Assembly (NCBI RefSeq): GCF_014652395.1
Contig: NZ_BMYS01000018.1
Span: 17,824 to 81,823, forward strand
Source: Advenella faeciporci
Lineage (GTDB): Bacteria > Pseudomonadota > Gammaproteobacteria > Burkholderiales > Burkholderiaceae_B
Direction: 5' to 3'
Length of the DNA: 64,000 nucleotides
The notes beneath the pieces are model-generated. The model made no database searches. It saw only the letters and a program-made list of their open reading frames with translations, and was not told where the DNA came from. Positions 28,622 through 38,983 of the stretch are shown one piece after another (within the stretch, counting starts at the first letter, position 1; each line of letters starts with the position of its first letter). A program made the position numbers and the translations under genes.

Positions 28622-29955
28622 GCCGTAAATATTTTGGAACCGATGGAATTCGGGGTGAAGTGGGTGGAGAACTGATTAATGCCGCCTTCGCATTGCGATT
28701 GGGGTATGCGGCAGGACGTGTGCTGTCCAAGAATCATCAGGGAGGGGGGCGTCCTATTGTCCTGATCGGCAAAGATACCCGAGTTTCGGGTTATATGCTC
28801 GAATCAGCCCTGGAAGCGGGTCTTAGTGCGGCAGGCATTGATGTTTTTCTGGCAGGCCCTATTCCCACGCCTGCGGTTGCTTATTTAACCCGTGCCTTGC
28901 GATTGACTGCCGGTGTGGTGATTAGTGCCTCGCATAATCCTTATGATGATAACGGGATTAAATTTTTTTCCGGTCAGGGCACCAAACTGCCCGATGACGT
29001 GGAAGAGGAAATTGAACGGGCCATTGATGAACCCGTTGGTTGCGTGCGTTCAGAAAAAATTGGCCGGGCAAGGCGGATTGATGATGCGGCAGGGCGCTAT
29101 ATCGAATTTTGTAAAAGCACGTTTCCAAACGAATTGGACTTGAAAGGCCTGAAAATTGTGGTGGATGGTGCGCACGGCGCCGCCTATAATATAGCTCCGC
29201 ATGTTTTTCGTGAGCTGGGTGCCGAGGTTATTGAGATTGGTTGCCACCCTGATGGTTTTAATATTAACAAGGATGTCGGTGCCCTGTACCCCGAAAAACT
29301 GGCCGCCACGGTTAGCGCCCGCGGTGCTGATTATGGCATTGCCCTTGATGGTGACGCAGACAGGATTCAGATGGTTGATGCCGATGGACGTATTTATAAT
29401 GGTGATGAATTGTTGTATGCCATTATCCTTGAACGGCTTAATCAAGGAGCGGTCAAGGGTGTGGCGGGTACGCTAATGACCAATTACGGTTTTGAAAAAC
29501 AAATGAAAGCCCTGGGTATCCCCTTTGAACGTGCAAAAGTGGGTGACCGCTATGTGCTGGAAGCCATGCAGAAAAATGGCTGGTTATATGGTGGTGAAGG
29601 CTCCGGGCACCTGTTGTGTTTAGATCATCATACAACAGGTGATGGTATTATTGCCGGTTTGCAAGTGCTTAAAGGTTTGGTTCGCAGTGGAAAAAAACTG
29701 TCCGAGTGGATTGCCGATCTTAAAATGTATCCTCAGGTCATGATCAATGTCCCTTTGGCCAAAGAAGTGAAATGGGAGTCGCATGCCGGGCTTCAAGCTG
29801 CCCGTGAGGCAGTGGAAAAAGAGCTTGGCAGTCGCGGTCGTGTCTTGATCAGGGCTTCCGGTACAGAACCCAAACTTCGTTTGATGGTCGAGGCTGAGAA
29901 TTATGATTTGGCCAAACACTGTGTTGATCAGCTTGCTGCCGTTAATTTGTCTTGA
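28618..29955 (+). CDS. glmM: Phosphoglucosamine mutase
   Basis: A 445-residue alpha-D-phosphohexomutase converting glucosamine-6-phosphate to glucosamine-1-phosphate for peptidoglycan and LPS. The N-terminus [13 protein letters not shown], the phospho-serine loop [18 protein letters not shown] near 98-115, the Mg loop [11 protein letters not shown] near 240, the sugar loop GGEGSGHLL near 326 and the phosphate loop [15 protein letters not shown] near 404 are all present. It is the third gene of ftsH-folP-glmM and ends at a strong hairpin. Confidence 0.97.
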   Translation: MSRKYFGTDGIRGEVGGELINAAFALRLGYAAGRVLSKNHQGGGRPIVLIGKDTRVSGYMLESALEAGLSAAGIDVFLAGPIPTPAVAYLTRALRLTAGVVISASHNPYDDNGIKFFSGQGTKLPDDVEEEIERAIDEPVGCVRSEKIGRARRIDDAAGRYIEFCKSTFPNELDLKGLKIVVDGAHGAAYNIAPHVFRELGAEVIEIGCHPDGFNINKDVGALYPEKLAATVSARGADYGIALDGDADRIQMVDADGRIYNGDELLYAIILERLNQGAVKGVAGTLMTNYGFEKQMKALGIPFERAKVGDRYVLEAMQKNGWLYGGEGSGHLLCLDHHTTGDGIIAGLQVLKGLVRSGKKLSEWIADLKMYPQVMINVPLAKEVKWESHAGLQAAREAVEKELGSRGRVLIRASGTEPKLRLMVEAENYDLAKHCVDQLAAVNLS

Positions 29956-29995
29956 TTACAACAGCATCACGCCAGAAAACAAATAAAGTACAATG

Positions 29996-30038
29996 CTTTT
30001 CACAAACACCTTATGTTTCGTGTTTGTGAAAAGTTTTT
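29996..30038 (+). terminator. Terminator of the ftsH-folP-glmM operon
   Basis: CTTTTCACAAACAC (29996-30009) pairs perfectly with GTGTTTGTGAAAAG (30020-30033), followed by TTTTT. Confidence 0.9.
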
Positions 30039-30093
30039 GTCAAATGAGATCGGTATGATGTCATTGTTAATCATTGCGTAGGAAAATAAGCTA

Positions 30094-30858
30094 ATGCAAG
30101 AACTATTGCGTACAGATACGGATACGGCAAATCAGGATGAACCTGGGTTGGTTTTGGGGCTTGCAACAACACCGGAAGAACTTGAGCAGTTGCAAAGATT
30201 GCGTTTCGATGTTTATACAAAAGAAATGAACGCTGTTTTTCCTGATGCCGTTGATGGCGTTGATGTTGACCGTTATGATCAATGGTGTTATCACTTAATG
30301 GTGTGTGATGTAAAAACCGGTAAGGTTGTGGGCACTTATCGTGTCATGACACCCGAAAAAGCCATTGAAGCCAAAGGTTATTATTCGGAATCCGAGTTTG
30401 ATATTTCCAGCCTGGATCATATCCGTCACTTATTGTGTGAGTGTGGTCGTTCCTGTACTCATGCCGATTATCGTAATGGTTCAGCCATAATGATGCTTTG
30501 GACGGGTCTGACCAAATTTTTACATCAAAGAAATTATCGGTACATGCTGGGTTGTGCCAGTGTCAGCCTGGCTGATGGTGGTGTGCAGGCCTCACAGGTG
30601 TGGCGTGCCGCAAAAGCTGAAATGGACAAACATCCGGAATTGCCAAGGGTAACGCCGTTAAATCCATATCCACTTGAAAAGCTTGATGCGACCGGGGAAG
30701 TGAAGATTCCACCGTTAATTAAGGGATATCTTAAAATTGGTGCCCGTATTTGTGGTGAGCCTGCCTGGGATCCCAATTTCAATGCAGCGGATTTCCCGAT
30801 TATTATTGATATTGAAAGTATGGATCCGCGTTATCGTAAACATTTTGGCATAGATTAA
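30094..30858 (+). CDS. OlsB-like GNAT-fold N-acyltransferase (ornithine lipid / hemolysin-like family)
   Basis: A 254-residue protein of the GNAT-fold N-acyltransferase group that includes OlsB, which transfers a 3-hydroxyacyl chain from acyl-ACP to ornithine. Typical segments are QLQRLRFDVYTKEM near residue 32, WCYHLMVCD followed by VVGTYRVMTP near 68-90, and CECGRSCTHADYRNGSAIMM near 120-137. There is no signal peptide. No olsA-type acyltransferase gene follows, so the second step of ornithine lipid synthesis would need a gene elsewhere. The fold is reliable; the ornithine substrate is inferred. Confidence 0.82.
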   Translation: MQELLRTDTDTANQDEPGLVLGLATTPEELEQLQRLRFDVYTKEMNAVFPDAVDGVDVDRYDQWCYHLMVCDVKTGKVVGTYRVMTPEKAIEAKGYYSESEFDISSLDHIRHLLCECGRSCTHADYRNGSAIMMLWTGLTKFLHQRNYRYMLGCASVSLADGGVQASQVWRAAKAEMDKHPELPRVTPLNPYPLEKLDATGEVKIPPLIKGYLKIGARICGEPAWDPNFNAADFPIIIDIESMDPRYRKHFGID

Positions 30859-30873
30859 CTTCGGATTTTATGC

Positions 30874-30912
30874 CAATGGCCTCACTGGCTGACAAGTGAG
30901 GCCATTGTTTTA
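30874..30912. terminator. Bidirectional terminator between the acyltransferase gene and ppx
   Basis: CAATGGCCTCACT (30874-30886) pairs perfectly with AGTGAGGCCATTG (30895-30907). A T-rich tract follows on the plus strand, and a weaker one on the minus strand. The two flanking genes converge here. Confidence 0.85.
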
Positions 30913-30936
30913 TTGGTCATTGGAAATAGTCATTAG

Positions 30937-32436
30937 CTATGCCGGAACTACCTTGAAGGTTAAATTGGCATCAGCCTGTTTCCATTCCGACGCTTCCAGC
31001 TTAAGGCTGTACTGCGTTAACGGATGATGAGCCAGCCACTTGCTGGAGATAATCACCGAGACGGTTTTTCCATCTACTTCCAGTCTTAAAATTTCCGGGT
31101 TAATAAGTTGCCGGCGACGCAGAAACAAAGCGGCGAGTCTTAAACATAACAGTGCAAGCCATTGGTTTCTTGTGGGTGTGTGCGAGTTTATTTTATCAAG
31201 GCGGCCTTGGTGACCCAGCGTCAGTAATGAAAGAATACTTTGGTCTGCTTTGGAAAACCCTGGCATATCGGCATTGCCCAACACATAGGCGGTGTGTTTG
31301 TGATAGGCGTTTTGTGAAATGCTTAAGCCCACTTCATGTAAATCGGCAGCCCATCCCAGGGCCTGTCGTAATTCACTCGCCAGGGGGTCTTCAAGCTTCA
31401 ATTGGTCAAAAAACTGAAGGGAAAGCTGCTTTACACGAGTGGCTTGTTTGATATCTATGTGATAGCGCCTGATGAACTGCTTGACCGATTCATCACGTTT
31501 GTCAACAGCAGCCTGCCGCCCCAGCATATCGTAAAGTACACCTACCCGAAGCGCACCTTCACCCTGAAGCATGCGTTCTATTTTAAGCTCTTTAAAGGCG
31601 GATATCATAATGGAAAGTCCTGCGGGCAACACTTCCATACGATCAATTTTAAGACCTTTCAGTTCGGGGGCTTTGGCAGAACCGTAGCGAATCAAGACTT
31701 TCTTGAGTTTTTGCATGCCATCAAGGGTGATGCCTTTTTCCGAGAAGCCGGATTCTTCCAGGGTGGCCACTAAGGCCTTTGCGGTGCCGGAAGAGCCATA
31801 AGCTTCGGCCCAACCCATTCTTTGGAATTGTTTGGAGATGGCCTCCAGCTCTTTGCGGGCAGCAATTTCTGCATGGGCAAAACCTTCAGCTGTCACTGCG
31901 CCTTCTGGAAAATAGGCTTTGGTGAAGCTGACGCAGCCCATGCTTAAAGATTGCATGAGTTTGGGTTCAAGGTTTTGACCAATAATGAATTCTGTTGAGC
32001 CTCCGCCAATATCGATCACGAGGCGTTTTTCGTCTGATGGTGGCAGTTCATGGGCCACACCCGAAAAAACCAGCCGTGCTTCTTCATGACCGGCAACCAC
32101 TTCAATCGGGTAACCTAATGCAGCTTCAGCGCGAGGCAGGAATTCCTTGATATTGCGGGCAACCCTAAAAGTATTGGTGGCCACTACACGAACGCGGTCG
32201 GGAGGAAAGTTTTCTATTCGGTCGCCAAACCGTTCCAGCACGGCAATAGCTCTTGCAATCGCTTCCTCACTAAGAATCATGTTCTCATCAAGGCCGGCTG
32301 CCAGGCGGACCGTTTCTTTCAGTCTGTCCTGTGCATAGATTTGTGAAATACCTTCACGCTGCACAATGCGTCCGATAGAAAGCCGGAAACTGTTGGAGCC
32401 CAGGTCAACGGCAGCTAATAAGTTATTTTGATCCAT
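30937..32436 (-). CDS. ppx: Exopolyphosphatase
   Basis: A 499-residue Ppx/GppA-type phosphatase that removes terminal phosphate from polyphosphate (or from pppGpp). The ASKHA-fold nucleotide loops are visible: AVDLGSNSFRLSIGR at residues 9-23 and LVIDIGGGSTEFIIGQ near 140-155. The C-terminal HD-like helical domain includes WAADLHEVGLSIS near 370. It is transcribed divergently from ppk, so synthesis and breakdown of polyphosphate are encoded back to back. Ppx versus GppA is decided by the ppk neighbour and length. Confidence 0.95.
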   Translation of the reverse strand: MDQNNLLAAVDLGSNSFRLSIGRIVQREGISQIYAQDRLKETVRLAAGLDENMILSEEAIARAIAVLERFGDRIENFPPDRVRVVATNTFRVARNIKEFLPRAEAALGYPIEVVAGHEEARLVFSGVAHELPPSDEKRLVIDIGGGSTEFIIGQNLEPKLMQSLSMGCVSFTKAYFPEGAVTAEGFAHAEIAARKELEAISKQFQRMGWAEAYGSSGTAKALVATLEESGFSEKGITLDGMQKLKKVLIRYGSAKAPELKGLKIDRMEVLPAGLSIMISAFKELKIERMLQGEGALRVGVLYDMLGRQAAVDKRDESVKQFIRRYHIDIKQATRVKQLSLQFFDQLKLEDPLASELRQALGWAADLHEVGLSISQNAYHKHTAYVLGNADMPGFSKADQSILSLLTLGHQGRLDKINSHTPTRNQWLALLCLRLAALFLRRRQLINPEILRLEVDGKTVSVIISSKWLAHHPLTQYSLKLEASEWKQADANLTFKVVPA

Positions 32437-32651
32437 GCGTTTGCTGTCTTAGGTGTTTAGTTGCGCTATTTTAGTAAAAAAAAATATGTATTTTGTATAA
32501 AAGAATAAATGCCAAAAAATTTAAGCGACATTCGTAGAAGTTTTGACTGACTGAGTAAGTGGGGCAAACGTAATTGGGCAGGTTATGTGACTTGCGTGGG
32601 GTGAATGTGTGCCAATGAGACAGGAATAATTAAATTAATGAAAAAAAGGCA

Positions 32652-32686
32652 CTTACATGACATTGTCATTAAATGGTAATTTATAT
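32652..32686 (+). promoter_or_regulatory. Candidate Pho box and -10 for ppk
   Basis: CTTACAT (32652-32658) and TTGTCAT (32663-32669) are spaced 11 bp apart start to start, like the two halves of a PhoB site. Ten bp further is a TTATAT-like -10 (32681-32686), the usual arrangement when the Pho box replaces a -35. The first half-site is the weaker match. Confidence 0.6.
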
Positions 32687-32732
32687 AGTGTATAAGCAAC
32701 AAATAAAAAATTAAATCATTTGTAAGGTAATC

Positions 32733-34817
32733 ATGATCGAGAATAGCCAGGAAGATGTGTCGCCTCCCAATTTTCTGAATCGGGAGTTGTCTTTACTCAA
32801 GTTTAACGCCAGGGTATTGGGGATGGCTGAAAACGAAAATACGCCACTACTAGAGCGCTTGCGATATATATGTATTGTCAGTTCCAATCTGGATGAATTT
32901 TTTGAGATCCGGATTGCCAGCCTTAAAGAGCAGGAGAGACGCAATCCTCGGGTGATTGGTGATGATGGTTACACACCCGGTGAGGCGTTTGATTTGGTGC
33001 AAAAAGATGTGCATGAGCTGGTCAAACGGCAGTATTTCTTATTAAATCAAAGCATCTTGCCAGCCTTGCGTGAGAAAGGGGTTTATATTTACAAGCCCCA
33101 GGAGTACACCGAAGGCATGATGGCCTGGGCCCGTGAGGTGTTCCTTGAGGATGTGATGCCTTTATTGACGCCCATCGGGCTTGATCCATCCCATCCATTT
33201 CCCCGGGTCTATAACAAAAGCCTTAACTTTATCGTTTCACTATCGGGTGTTGATGCGTTTGGACGTAATTCTTCCATTGCCATTGTTCAGGCACCGCGTG
33301 CCTTGCCGCGACTGTTAAAAATTCCTGAAGAAGTGTGTGGGCAAAAACACGGTCACACTTTGCTGTCCAGTCTGATGCAGATGTTTGTTGGAGATCTGTT
33401 TCCAGGATTGGAAGTCAAGGGACTGTATCAATGGCGGGTGACCCGCAACAGCGACCTTTATGTCGATGAAGATGAGGTAACCGATTTGCGGCAGGCTTTG
33501 CAGGGAGAGTTGTCCCAGCGCAACTTTGGTGCCGCGGTTCGATTGGAGATTGCCGAGGATACCCCTGAAGAGCTGGAGATTTTCCTCCAATCCGAGTTTG
33601 CACTGACACCGCTTGACACATACCGTACTGCGGGTTCGGTTAACCTGACCCGCATCATGCCGCTGTGTGATATTGATGCGGGAACCGATTTGGTGTTTCC
33701 AGGGTATAGGGCAAAAATTCCATCACCCTTTGACAAAATGGAAGATCATCCTGAGCACATGTTCAGTGCGATCGCCAAGGAAGATCTGCTGTTGCATCAT
33801 CCGTACCAATCTTTTGATCCGGTCATTGAATTTCTGACGGCTGCTGCCGTGGATCCGGCCGTGGTCGCGATCAAGCAAACCATTTACCGTACCGGTGAAG
33901 ACTCGGAATTGATGCGTTTGCTGGTTATGGCTGCCAAGTCGGGCAAGGAAGTTACTGTAGTGGTAGAACTGATGGCTCGCTTTGATGAACAAACCAATAT
34001 CAATTGGGCCGCCAAGCTTGAAGAGGTTGGGGCGCATGTGGTTTATGGGGTGGTTGGTCATAAAACCCATGCAAAAATGGCCTTGGTATTAAGAAGGGAA
34101 GGGCGACGCATTGTACGCTATGGTCACCTGGGTACCGGTAATTACCATCCGCGTACAGCCCGTTTGTATACCGACTTTGGCATGCTGACCGCCAACCGGG
34201 AAATTACCGAGGACATGGATAAGATATTCTCCCTGTTAACCGGTTTGGGGGCCCGGCGCCCACTGAAATTGTTGCTGCAGTCTCCTTTTACCCTGCATGG
34301 AAAAATGCTAACGCTTATTAATAATGAAGCGGAAAATGCACGTCAGGGTAAAAAGGCGCGTATTATGGCCAAAATGAATTCCCTGCTGGATATTCAGGTG
34401 ATTAATGCCCTTTATGAGGCAAGTCAGGCAGGAGTGGAAATTGACTTGATTGTGCGCGGCGTGTGTGCATTGCGTGCCGGGGTTGCCGGTATGTCTGAAA
34501 ATATTCGCGTGCGATCCATTGTAGGGCGCTTCCTTGAGCACTCCCGGGTATTTTATTTTTATGACAATGGTAAAGAGCAGGTCTATCTTTCTTCGGCTGA
34601 CTGGATGGAGCGCAACTTTTTCCGTCGTGTGGAAGTCGGATTCCCTGTTTTAAATCCTGCGCTGAAAAAACGGGTTATTGCCGAGTCATTCACTTATGCG
34701 CTTAAAGACAATGTACTGGCTTGGGAGCAGCAACCCGACGGCAATTACCAGCGTGTCAGAAACCGTCGCCAACCATTTAATTTGCAAAATCATTTAATGG
34801 GATTGCTGGGTAAATAA
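32733..34817 (+). CDS. ppk1: Polyphosphate kinase
   Basis: A 694-residue PPK1 enzyme that polymerises ATP gamma-phosphate into polyphosphate. The N-terminal domain starts FLNRELSLLKFNARVLGMA (residue about 10). Catalytic motifs are KQTIYRTGEDSELMRLL near 380, the HKTHAKMAL segment near 442 with the His that is phosphorylated, YGHLGTGNYHPRTARLYTDF near 462, and SPFTLHGKML near 514. Length matches the family. It is divergent from ppx and followed by pstS, and a Pho box precedes it, so it belongs to the phosphate-starvation response. Confidence 0.97.
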   Translation: MIENSQEDVSPPNFLNRELSLLKFNARVLGMAENENTPLLERLRYICIVSSNLDEFFEIRIASLKEQERRNPRVIGDDGYTPGEAFDLVQKDVHELVKRQYFLLNQSILPALREKGVYIYKPQEYTEGMMAWAREVFLEDVMPLLTPIGLDPSHPFPRVYNKSLNFIVSLSGVDAFGRNSSIAIVQAPRALPRLLKIPEEVCGQKHGHTLLSSLMQMFVGDLFPGLEVKGLYQWRVTRNSDLYVDEDEVTDLRQALQGELSQRNFGAAVRLEIAEDTPEELEIFLQSEFALTPLDTYRTAGSVNLTRIMPLCDIDAGTDLVFPGYRAKIPSPFDKMEDHPEHMFSAIAKEDLLLHHPYQSFDPVIEFLTAAAVDPAVVAIKQTIYRTGEDSELMRLLVMAAKSGKEVTVVVELMARFDEQTNINWAAKLEEVGAHVVYGVVGHKTHAKMALVLRREGRRIVRYGHLGTGNYHPRTARLYTDFGMLTANREITEDMDKIFSLLTGLGARRPLKLLLQSPFTLHGKMLTLINNEAENARQGKKARIMAKMNSLLDIQVINALYEASQAGVEIDLIVRGVCALRAGVAGMSENIRVRSIVGRFLEHSRVFYFYDNGKEQVYLSSADWMERNFFRRVEVGFPVLNPALKKRVIAESFTYALKDNVLAWEQQPDGNYQRVRNRRQPFNLQNHLMGLLGK

Positions 34818-35016
34818 TTCTTTCCCCCGGTCATCACCAGGCACCAGCCGGGCCTGGCTCTGAAAACGTGGGCAAATTCAGGAGGCCTAAAGCTTGTTGA
34901 CATTTGTTCACGTTTTTTGTCTGATGTAAAAATTCAACATCTTTCTTTTAATTTATTGATTAATTAGGGTTTTTGGGGATTGTGATCTAGACAAGTCGCA
35001 AGCGAATATGCAAGAA

Positions 35017-35050
35017 CTGTCACAATCATGTCATATTTGGGATTTACTAT
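35017..35050 (+). promoter_or_regulatory. Pho box and -10 of the pstS promoter
   Basis: CTGTCACAATCATGTCAT (35017-35034) is a near-consensus Pho box: two TGTCA repeats 11 bp apart. TACTAT (35045-35050) follows after exactly 10 bp, the spacing of PhoB-activated promoters. The pstS ATG is 50 bp downstream of the -10. Confidence 0.88.
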
Positions 35051-35100
35051 GTCGTCATTGGTATCAAAATCCATTTCCACTTTTCTCGAAAGGAAAAACA

Positions 35101-36147
35101 ATGTTGAAGCATGCATTTAAACGCGTTACATTGGCAGTCGCCTTAGGCACTGCTGCTTTTTCAGTACAGGCCGCCAGCACAGTAACTGGTGCAGGTGCTT
35201 CTTTCCCATACCCTATTTATGCAAAATGGGCATCTGAATACGCAGCACAAACCGGTAATAAAATCAACTACCAGTCAATTGGTTCGGGCGGCGGTCAACA
35301 GCAAATTATTGCTAAAACCGTCGATTTCGGTGCTTCTGATGATCCAATGAAAGCTGACAAACTGACAGAAAACAATCTGCTGCAATTTCCTGCTGTTATT
35401 GGCGGTACAGTACCTGTTGTTAATATCGACGGTATCAAACCAGGTGAATTGAAACTGTCAGGTGCTGTTCTGGCCGATATTTTCCTGGGTAAAATCAAAA
35501 AATGGAACGATCCTGCTATCGTTGCCCTGAACGCCGATCTTAAACTGCCAGGCGCCGACATTGTTGTTGTTCACCGTTCAGACGGTTCAGGCACCACCTT
35601 CGGCTGGACCAACTACCTGTCTAAAGTTTCTGCCGAATGGAAAGAAAAAGTGGGTGAAGGCAAGGCCGTTAAATGGCCAGTAGGTCAGGGCGGAAAAGGT
35701 AACGAAGGTGTTGCCGCTTACGTGGGTCAATTGAAAAACTCGGTTGGCTATGTAGAGTACGCTTACGCAAAACAAAACAACCTGTCCTGGACACAATTGC
35801 AAAACCAGGATGGTAAATTTGTTCAGCCAGAACAAAAAGCATTCGCAGCAGCTGCCGCCAATGCTGACTGGAAAGGTGCCCCAGGTATGGGTGTTGTATT
35901 AACTAACGAACCCGGTGCGGAATCCTGGCCTGTTACTGCAGCTACTTTCATCCTGGTGCATAAAGTTGCTGAAAAGCCCGAGCAAACTAAAGCAGTGCTG
36001 TCATTCTTTGACTGGGCATTTAAAAATGGTGCCAAAACAGCCGCCGAGCTGGACTACGTACCTCTGCCAGAAGCAGTTACCAGCCAGGTTCGTGATGCAT
36101 GGGCATCTGAAATCAAAACAACTGGCGGTGAAGCAGTTTGGAAATAA
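35101..36147 (+). CDS. pstS: Phosphate ABC transporter, periplasmic phosphate-binding protein
   Basis: A 348-residue binding protein that captures inorganic phosphate for PstCAB. The true start is ATG 35101, preceded by AGGAAAAAC; an open frame runs back to 35008 through the Pho box. A signal peptide (KRVTLAVALGTAAFSVQA, cleavage after residue 23) is followed by STVTGAGASFPYPIYAKW; phosphate-contacting loops are NYQSIGSGGGQQQI near 60 and HRSDGSGTTFGWTNYL near 158. Codon usage is noticeably more A/T-ending than the neighbours, as in strongly expressed genes. It is first in pstSCAB; a palindromic hairpin separates it from pstC. Confidence 0.97.
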   Translation: MLKHAFKRVTLAVALGTAAFSVQAASTVTGAGASFPYPIYAKWASEYAAQTGNKINYQSIGSGGGQQQIIAKTVDFGASDDPMKADKLTENNLLQFPAVIGGTVPVVNIDGIKPGELKLSGAVLADIFLGKIKKWNDPAIVALNADLKLPGADIVVVHRSDGSGTTFGWTNYLSKVSAEWKEKVGEGKAVKWPVGQGGKGNEGVAAYVGQLKNSVGYVEYAYAKQNNLSWTQLQNQDGKFVQPEQKAFAAAAANADWKGAPGMGVVLTNEPGAESWPVTAATFILVHKVAEKPEQTKAVLSFFDWAFKNGAKTAAELDYVPLPEAVTSQVRDAWASEIKTTGGEAVWK

Positions 36148-36184
36148 ACAACGGGTTGTTCAATTAATTGGCTAACCTTGTCTG

Positions 36185-36223
36185 AAAAACATGGCGGTTT
36201 TTTAAAAAACCGCCATGTTTTTT
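36185..36223 (+). terminator. Palindromic hairpin between pstS and pstC
   Basis: A perfect 38-nt palindrome (36185-36222): a 19-bp stem with a core ATGGCGG/CCGCCAT, flanked by A and T runs, so a T tract ends it. It lies 38 bp after the pstS stop and 27 bp before the pstC start. It should end or stabilise most pstS messages while letting some transcription reach pstCAB. Confidence 0.9.
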
Positions 36224-36248
36224 GCAAAATTCAAAAGTAGAGTCGAGA

Positions 36249-37265
36249 ATGAGCGCTACAATAACCCCTTCCGTTTCTTCAAATATTAAAACTGCTGATT
36301 CAGCCATGAAAAAAGATATCCCACCAAACCCGACAAGTAAAAATGCACTTGCAGATGGTTTGTTCAAAGGTACAGCCAGGTTTTTCGCCTTCTTCGTCTT
36401 TATTTTGCTTGCAGCCATCATGGTTTCCCTGGTTTATGGGAGTCGTGAAACCATTGCCGCCTATGGTATGTCATTTTTTACCACAAATGACTGGGATCCG
36501 GTCAATGACGTATATGGCGCTGTTGTACCCATTTTAGGTACTGTGATAACCGCCTTTATTGCACTGCTTATTGCAGTTCCCGTTTCTTTTGGTATTGCCA
36601 TGTTCCTGACCGAACTGGCCCCGGCATGGTTGCGCAGGCCATTGGGGGTTGCCGTAGAAATGCTGGCAGCGATTCCCTCCATTATTTATGGTATGTGGGG
36701 TCTGTTTGTTTTTGTGCCTATTTTCCAGGAGTATATTCAGCCCGGCATGATTGCCGTGCTTGGCAATATTCCTGTCATTGGCGGCTTCTTTTCGGGCCCT
36801 CCTTTTGGTATTGGCCTGTTCACCGCCGGTCTCATTTTATCCATTATGATCATTCCCTACATTGCCTCGGTCATGCGTGATGTTTTCGAGGTGGTGCCAA
36901 CCATGCTTAAAGAATCCGCTTATGGCCTGGGCGCTTCAACCTGGGAAGTCATGTGGAAAGTCGTATTGCCTTATACCCGCAGCGGTGTCATTGGTGGCAT
37001 CATGCTTGGTTTGGGGCGTGCACTGGGTGAAACCATGGCAGTTACTTTTGTCATTGGTAATGCTTTCCGCTTGCCTGACAGTATTTTTGCACCGGCAAAC
37101 TCCATTGCCTCTGCCATTGCGAACGAATTCAACGAGGCAGGTGGTTTGCAAAAATCAGCCTTGATCGAACTGGGTCTTATCCTGTTCCTTATTACGACCA
37201 TTGTTTTGGCGCTTTCCCGCTTGTTGCTCGCTCGTGCAGCCAGAGGTGAAGGCAAGAAATCCTAA
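36249..37265 (+). CDS. pstC: Phosphate ABC transporter permease PstC
   Basis: A 338-residue inner-membrane subunit with about six hydrophobic segments (first [20 protein letters not shown] near residue 45). The family signature [19 protein letters not shown] is near 140 and the EAA-type loop [21 protein letters not shown] near 224. ATG at 36249 is chosen; the open frame reaches a TTG at 36222 inside the terminator stem. It pairs with PstA to form the channel. The N-terminal 30 residues are polar and extended. Confidence 0.95.
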   Translation: MSATITPSVSSNIKTADSAMKKDIPPNPTSKNALADGLFKGTARFFAFFVFILLAAIMVSLVYGSRETIAAYGMSFFTTNDWDPVNDVYGAVVPILGTVITAFIALLIAVPVSFGIAMFLTELAPAWLRRPLGVAVEMLAAIPSIIYGMWGLFVFVPIFQEYIQPGMIAVLGNIPVIGGFFSGPPFGIGLFTAGLILSIMIIPYIASVMRDVFEVVPTMLKESAYGLGASTWEVMWKVVLPYTRSGVIGGIMLGLGRALGETMAVTFVIGNAFRLPDSIFAPANSIASAIANEFNEAGGLQKSALIELGLILFLITTIVLALSRLLLARAARGEGKKS

Positions 37266-37283
37266 GCGTACCGGATACAAAAA

Positions 37284-38171
37284 ATGAATACACAATCTAC
37301 ATTGCATGCATCTGTGCCTGTGAAGTCGTTGCTTAACAACGATAACGCCCTGTATAGAAAACGTAGCAAAATCAATAAAGTCATGTTAACGCTGTCTTCC
37401 ATTACACTGGTTTTCGGCTTGTTCTGGCTTTTCTGGATTATTCTTACCTTGCTGCTTAAAGGTGGTGCGTCCCTGTCTTTTACCCTGTTTACCGAAATCA
37501 CCCCCGGACCGGGTGATTCGGGAGGCTTGGCCAACGCCATACTTGGTTCCGTGCTTATGTCGGCGGTGGGCACCATTATTGGCACGCCTATTGGCATCAT
37601 GGCAGGCACCTATCTGGCCGAATATGGCAGCCGTGGCTGGTTGGCACCGGCTACCCGTTTCCTGAACGATGTCCTGCTATCAGCCCCTTCCATTATTATC
37701 GGTTTGTTCATTTACTCCTTGTATGTGTCCAATGTGGGTCATTACTCCGGTTGGGCAGGAGCGCTGGCCTTATCCATTCTGGTTATTCCGGTTGTGGTGC
37801 GCACCACCGACAACATGCTTTTGCTGGTGCCAAACAGCCTGCGTGAAGCCGCTGCTGCGTTGGGTTGCCCCAAATGGCGTATTGTGACCATGATTTGTTA
37901 CCGTGCTGCGCGCTCAGGCATTATTACCGGCATTTTGCTGGCAGTGGCCCGCATTATGGGTGAAACGGCTCCCTTGCTGTTTACCGCATTGTCCAACCAG
38001 TTCATGAGCTGGAACATGAATGCACCAATGGCCAACCTGCCAGTGGTTATTTATCAATACGCGGCCAGTCCCTTTAAAGACTGGAACGAGCTGGCCTGGG
38101 CAGGAGCAACCCTGATTACCCTGCTGGTATTGGGCCTGAATATCCTGGCTCGCAGTTTGTTCCGTAAGTAA
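37284..38171 (+). CDS. pstA: Phosphate ABC transporter permease PstA
   Basis: A 295-residue membrane subunit, partner of PstC. There are about six hydrophobic segments, beginning [21 protein letters not shown] near residue 35. The conserved middle section [20 protein letters not shown] and [13 protein letters not shown] are present, as is the EAA loop [20 protein letters not shown] near 187. It starts 18 bp after pstC and is followed by pstB after 35 bp. Confidence 0.95.
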   Translation: MNTQSTLHASVPVKSLLNNDNALYRKRSKINKVMLTLSSITLVFGLFWLFWIILTLLLKGGASLSFTLFTEITPGPGDSGGLANAILGSVLMSAVGTIIGTPIGIMAGTYLAEYGSRGWLAPATRFLNDVLLSAPSIIIGLFIYSLYVSNVGHYSGWAGALALSILVIPVVVRTTDNMLLLVPNSLREAAAALGCPKWRIVTMICYRAARSGIITGILLAVARIMGETAPLLFTALSNQFMSWNMNAPMANLPVVIYQYAASPFKDWNELAWAGATLITLLVLGLNILARSLFRK

Positions 38172-38206
38172 ACAGATTATCGATATACAGATTTTAGGAA
38201 ATTGAA

Positions 38207-38983
38207 ATGGAAAATTTGGTTCCAGTCGATGAGACAAAGATCGAAGTTAAAAACCTGAATTTTTATTATGGTGGTTTTCACGCGATCAAAGACGTAAACA
38301 TGCGTATTGCCCGTAACAAGGTAACTGCTTTCATTGGTCCTTCAGGCTGTGGCAAGTCTACCCTGTTGCGTACCTTCAACCGCATGTTCGAATTGTATCC
38401 AGGCCAGCGTGCAGAAGGTGAGATCAACCTTGATGGTGAAAACCTGCTCACCACCAATACCGATATTTCATTGATTCGTGCAAAAGTGGGAATGGTTTTC
38501 CAAAAACCCACGCCGTTTCCCATGAGTATTTATGACAACATCGCTTTTGGTGTCAAGTTGTTTGAAAAACTCAGTAAGGCTGAAATGGACGAGCGGGTTG
38601 AATGGGCCTTGACGAAATCGGCTTTGTGGAATGAAGTAAAAGACAAGCTGGGTCAAAGTGGTAACGGCTTGTCGGGTGGCCAGCAGCAGCGCTTGTGCAT
38701 TGCACGTGGTGTGGCGATTAAACCCGAGGTTTTATTGCTTGACGAGCCTTGTTCGGCACTTGATCCTATTTCAACCGTAAAAATCGAGGAATTGATTACC
38801 GAGTTGAAAAAAGACTATACCGTTGCCATCGTGACCCATAACATGCAGCAGGCAGCCCGTTGTTCCGACTATACCGCTTACATGTACCTTGGTGAACTGA
38901 TGGAATTTGGTGAGACAGAGAAAATCTTTGTTAAACCACAGCGCAAGGAAACTGAGGATTACATTACCGGCCGTTTCGGTTAA
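38207..38983 (+). CDS. pstB: Phosphate ABC transporter ATP-binding protein PstB
   Basis: A 258-residue ATPase of the phosphate importer. Walker [18 protein letters not shown] is near residue 43, signature [16 protein letters not shown] near 153, Walker [16 protein letters not shown] near 173, and H-loop [16 protein letters not shown] near 206. Length and the [15 protein letters not shown] tail are typical. It is last in pstSCAB. No phoU follows: a convergent MerR-type regulator ends 5 bp beyond its stop. Confidence 0.97.
   Translation: MENLVPVDETKIEVKNLNFYYGGFHAIKDVNMRIARNKVTAFIGPSGCGKSTLLRTFNRMFELYPGQRAEGEINLDGENLLTTNTDISLIRAKVGMVFQKPTPFPMSIYDNIAFGVKLFEKLSKAEMDERVEWALTKSALWNEVKDKLGQSGNGLSGGQQQRLCIARGVAIKPEVLLLDEPCSALDPISTVKIEELITELKKDYTVAIVTHNMQQAARCSDYTAYMYLGELMEFGETEKIFVKPQRKETEDYITGRFG

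Noticed and set aside
35008..35100. N-terminal extension of pstS from ATG 35008
   Set aside because: It runs through the Pho box and -10, and the ATG at 35101 has a ribosome site and a proper signal peptide.
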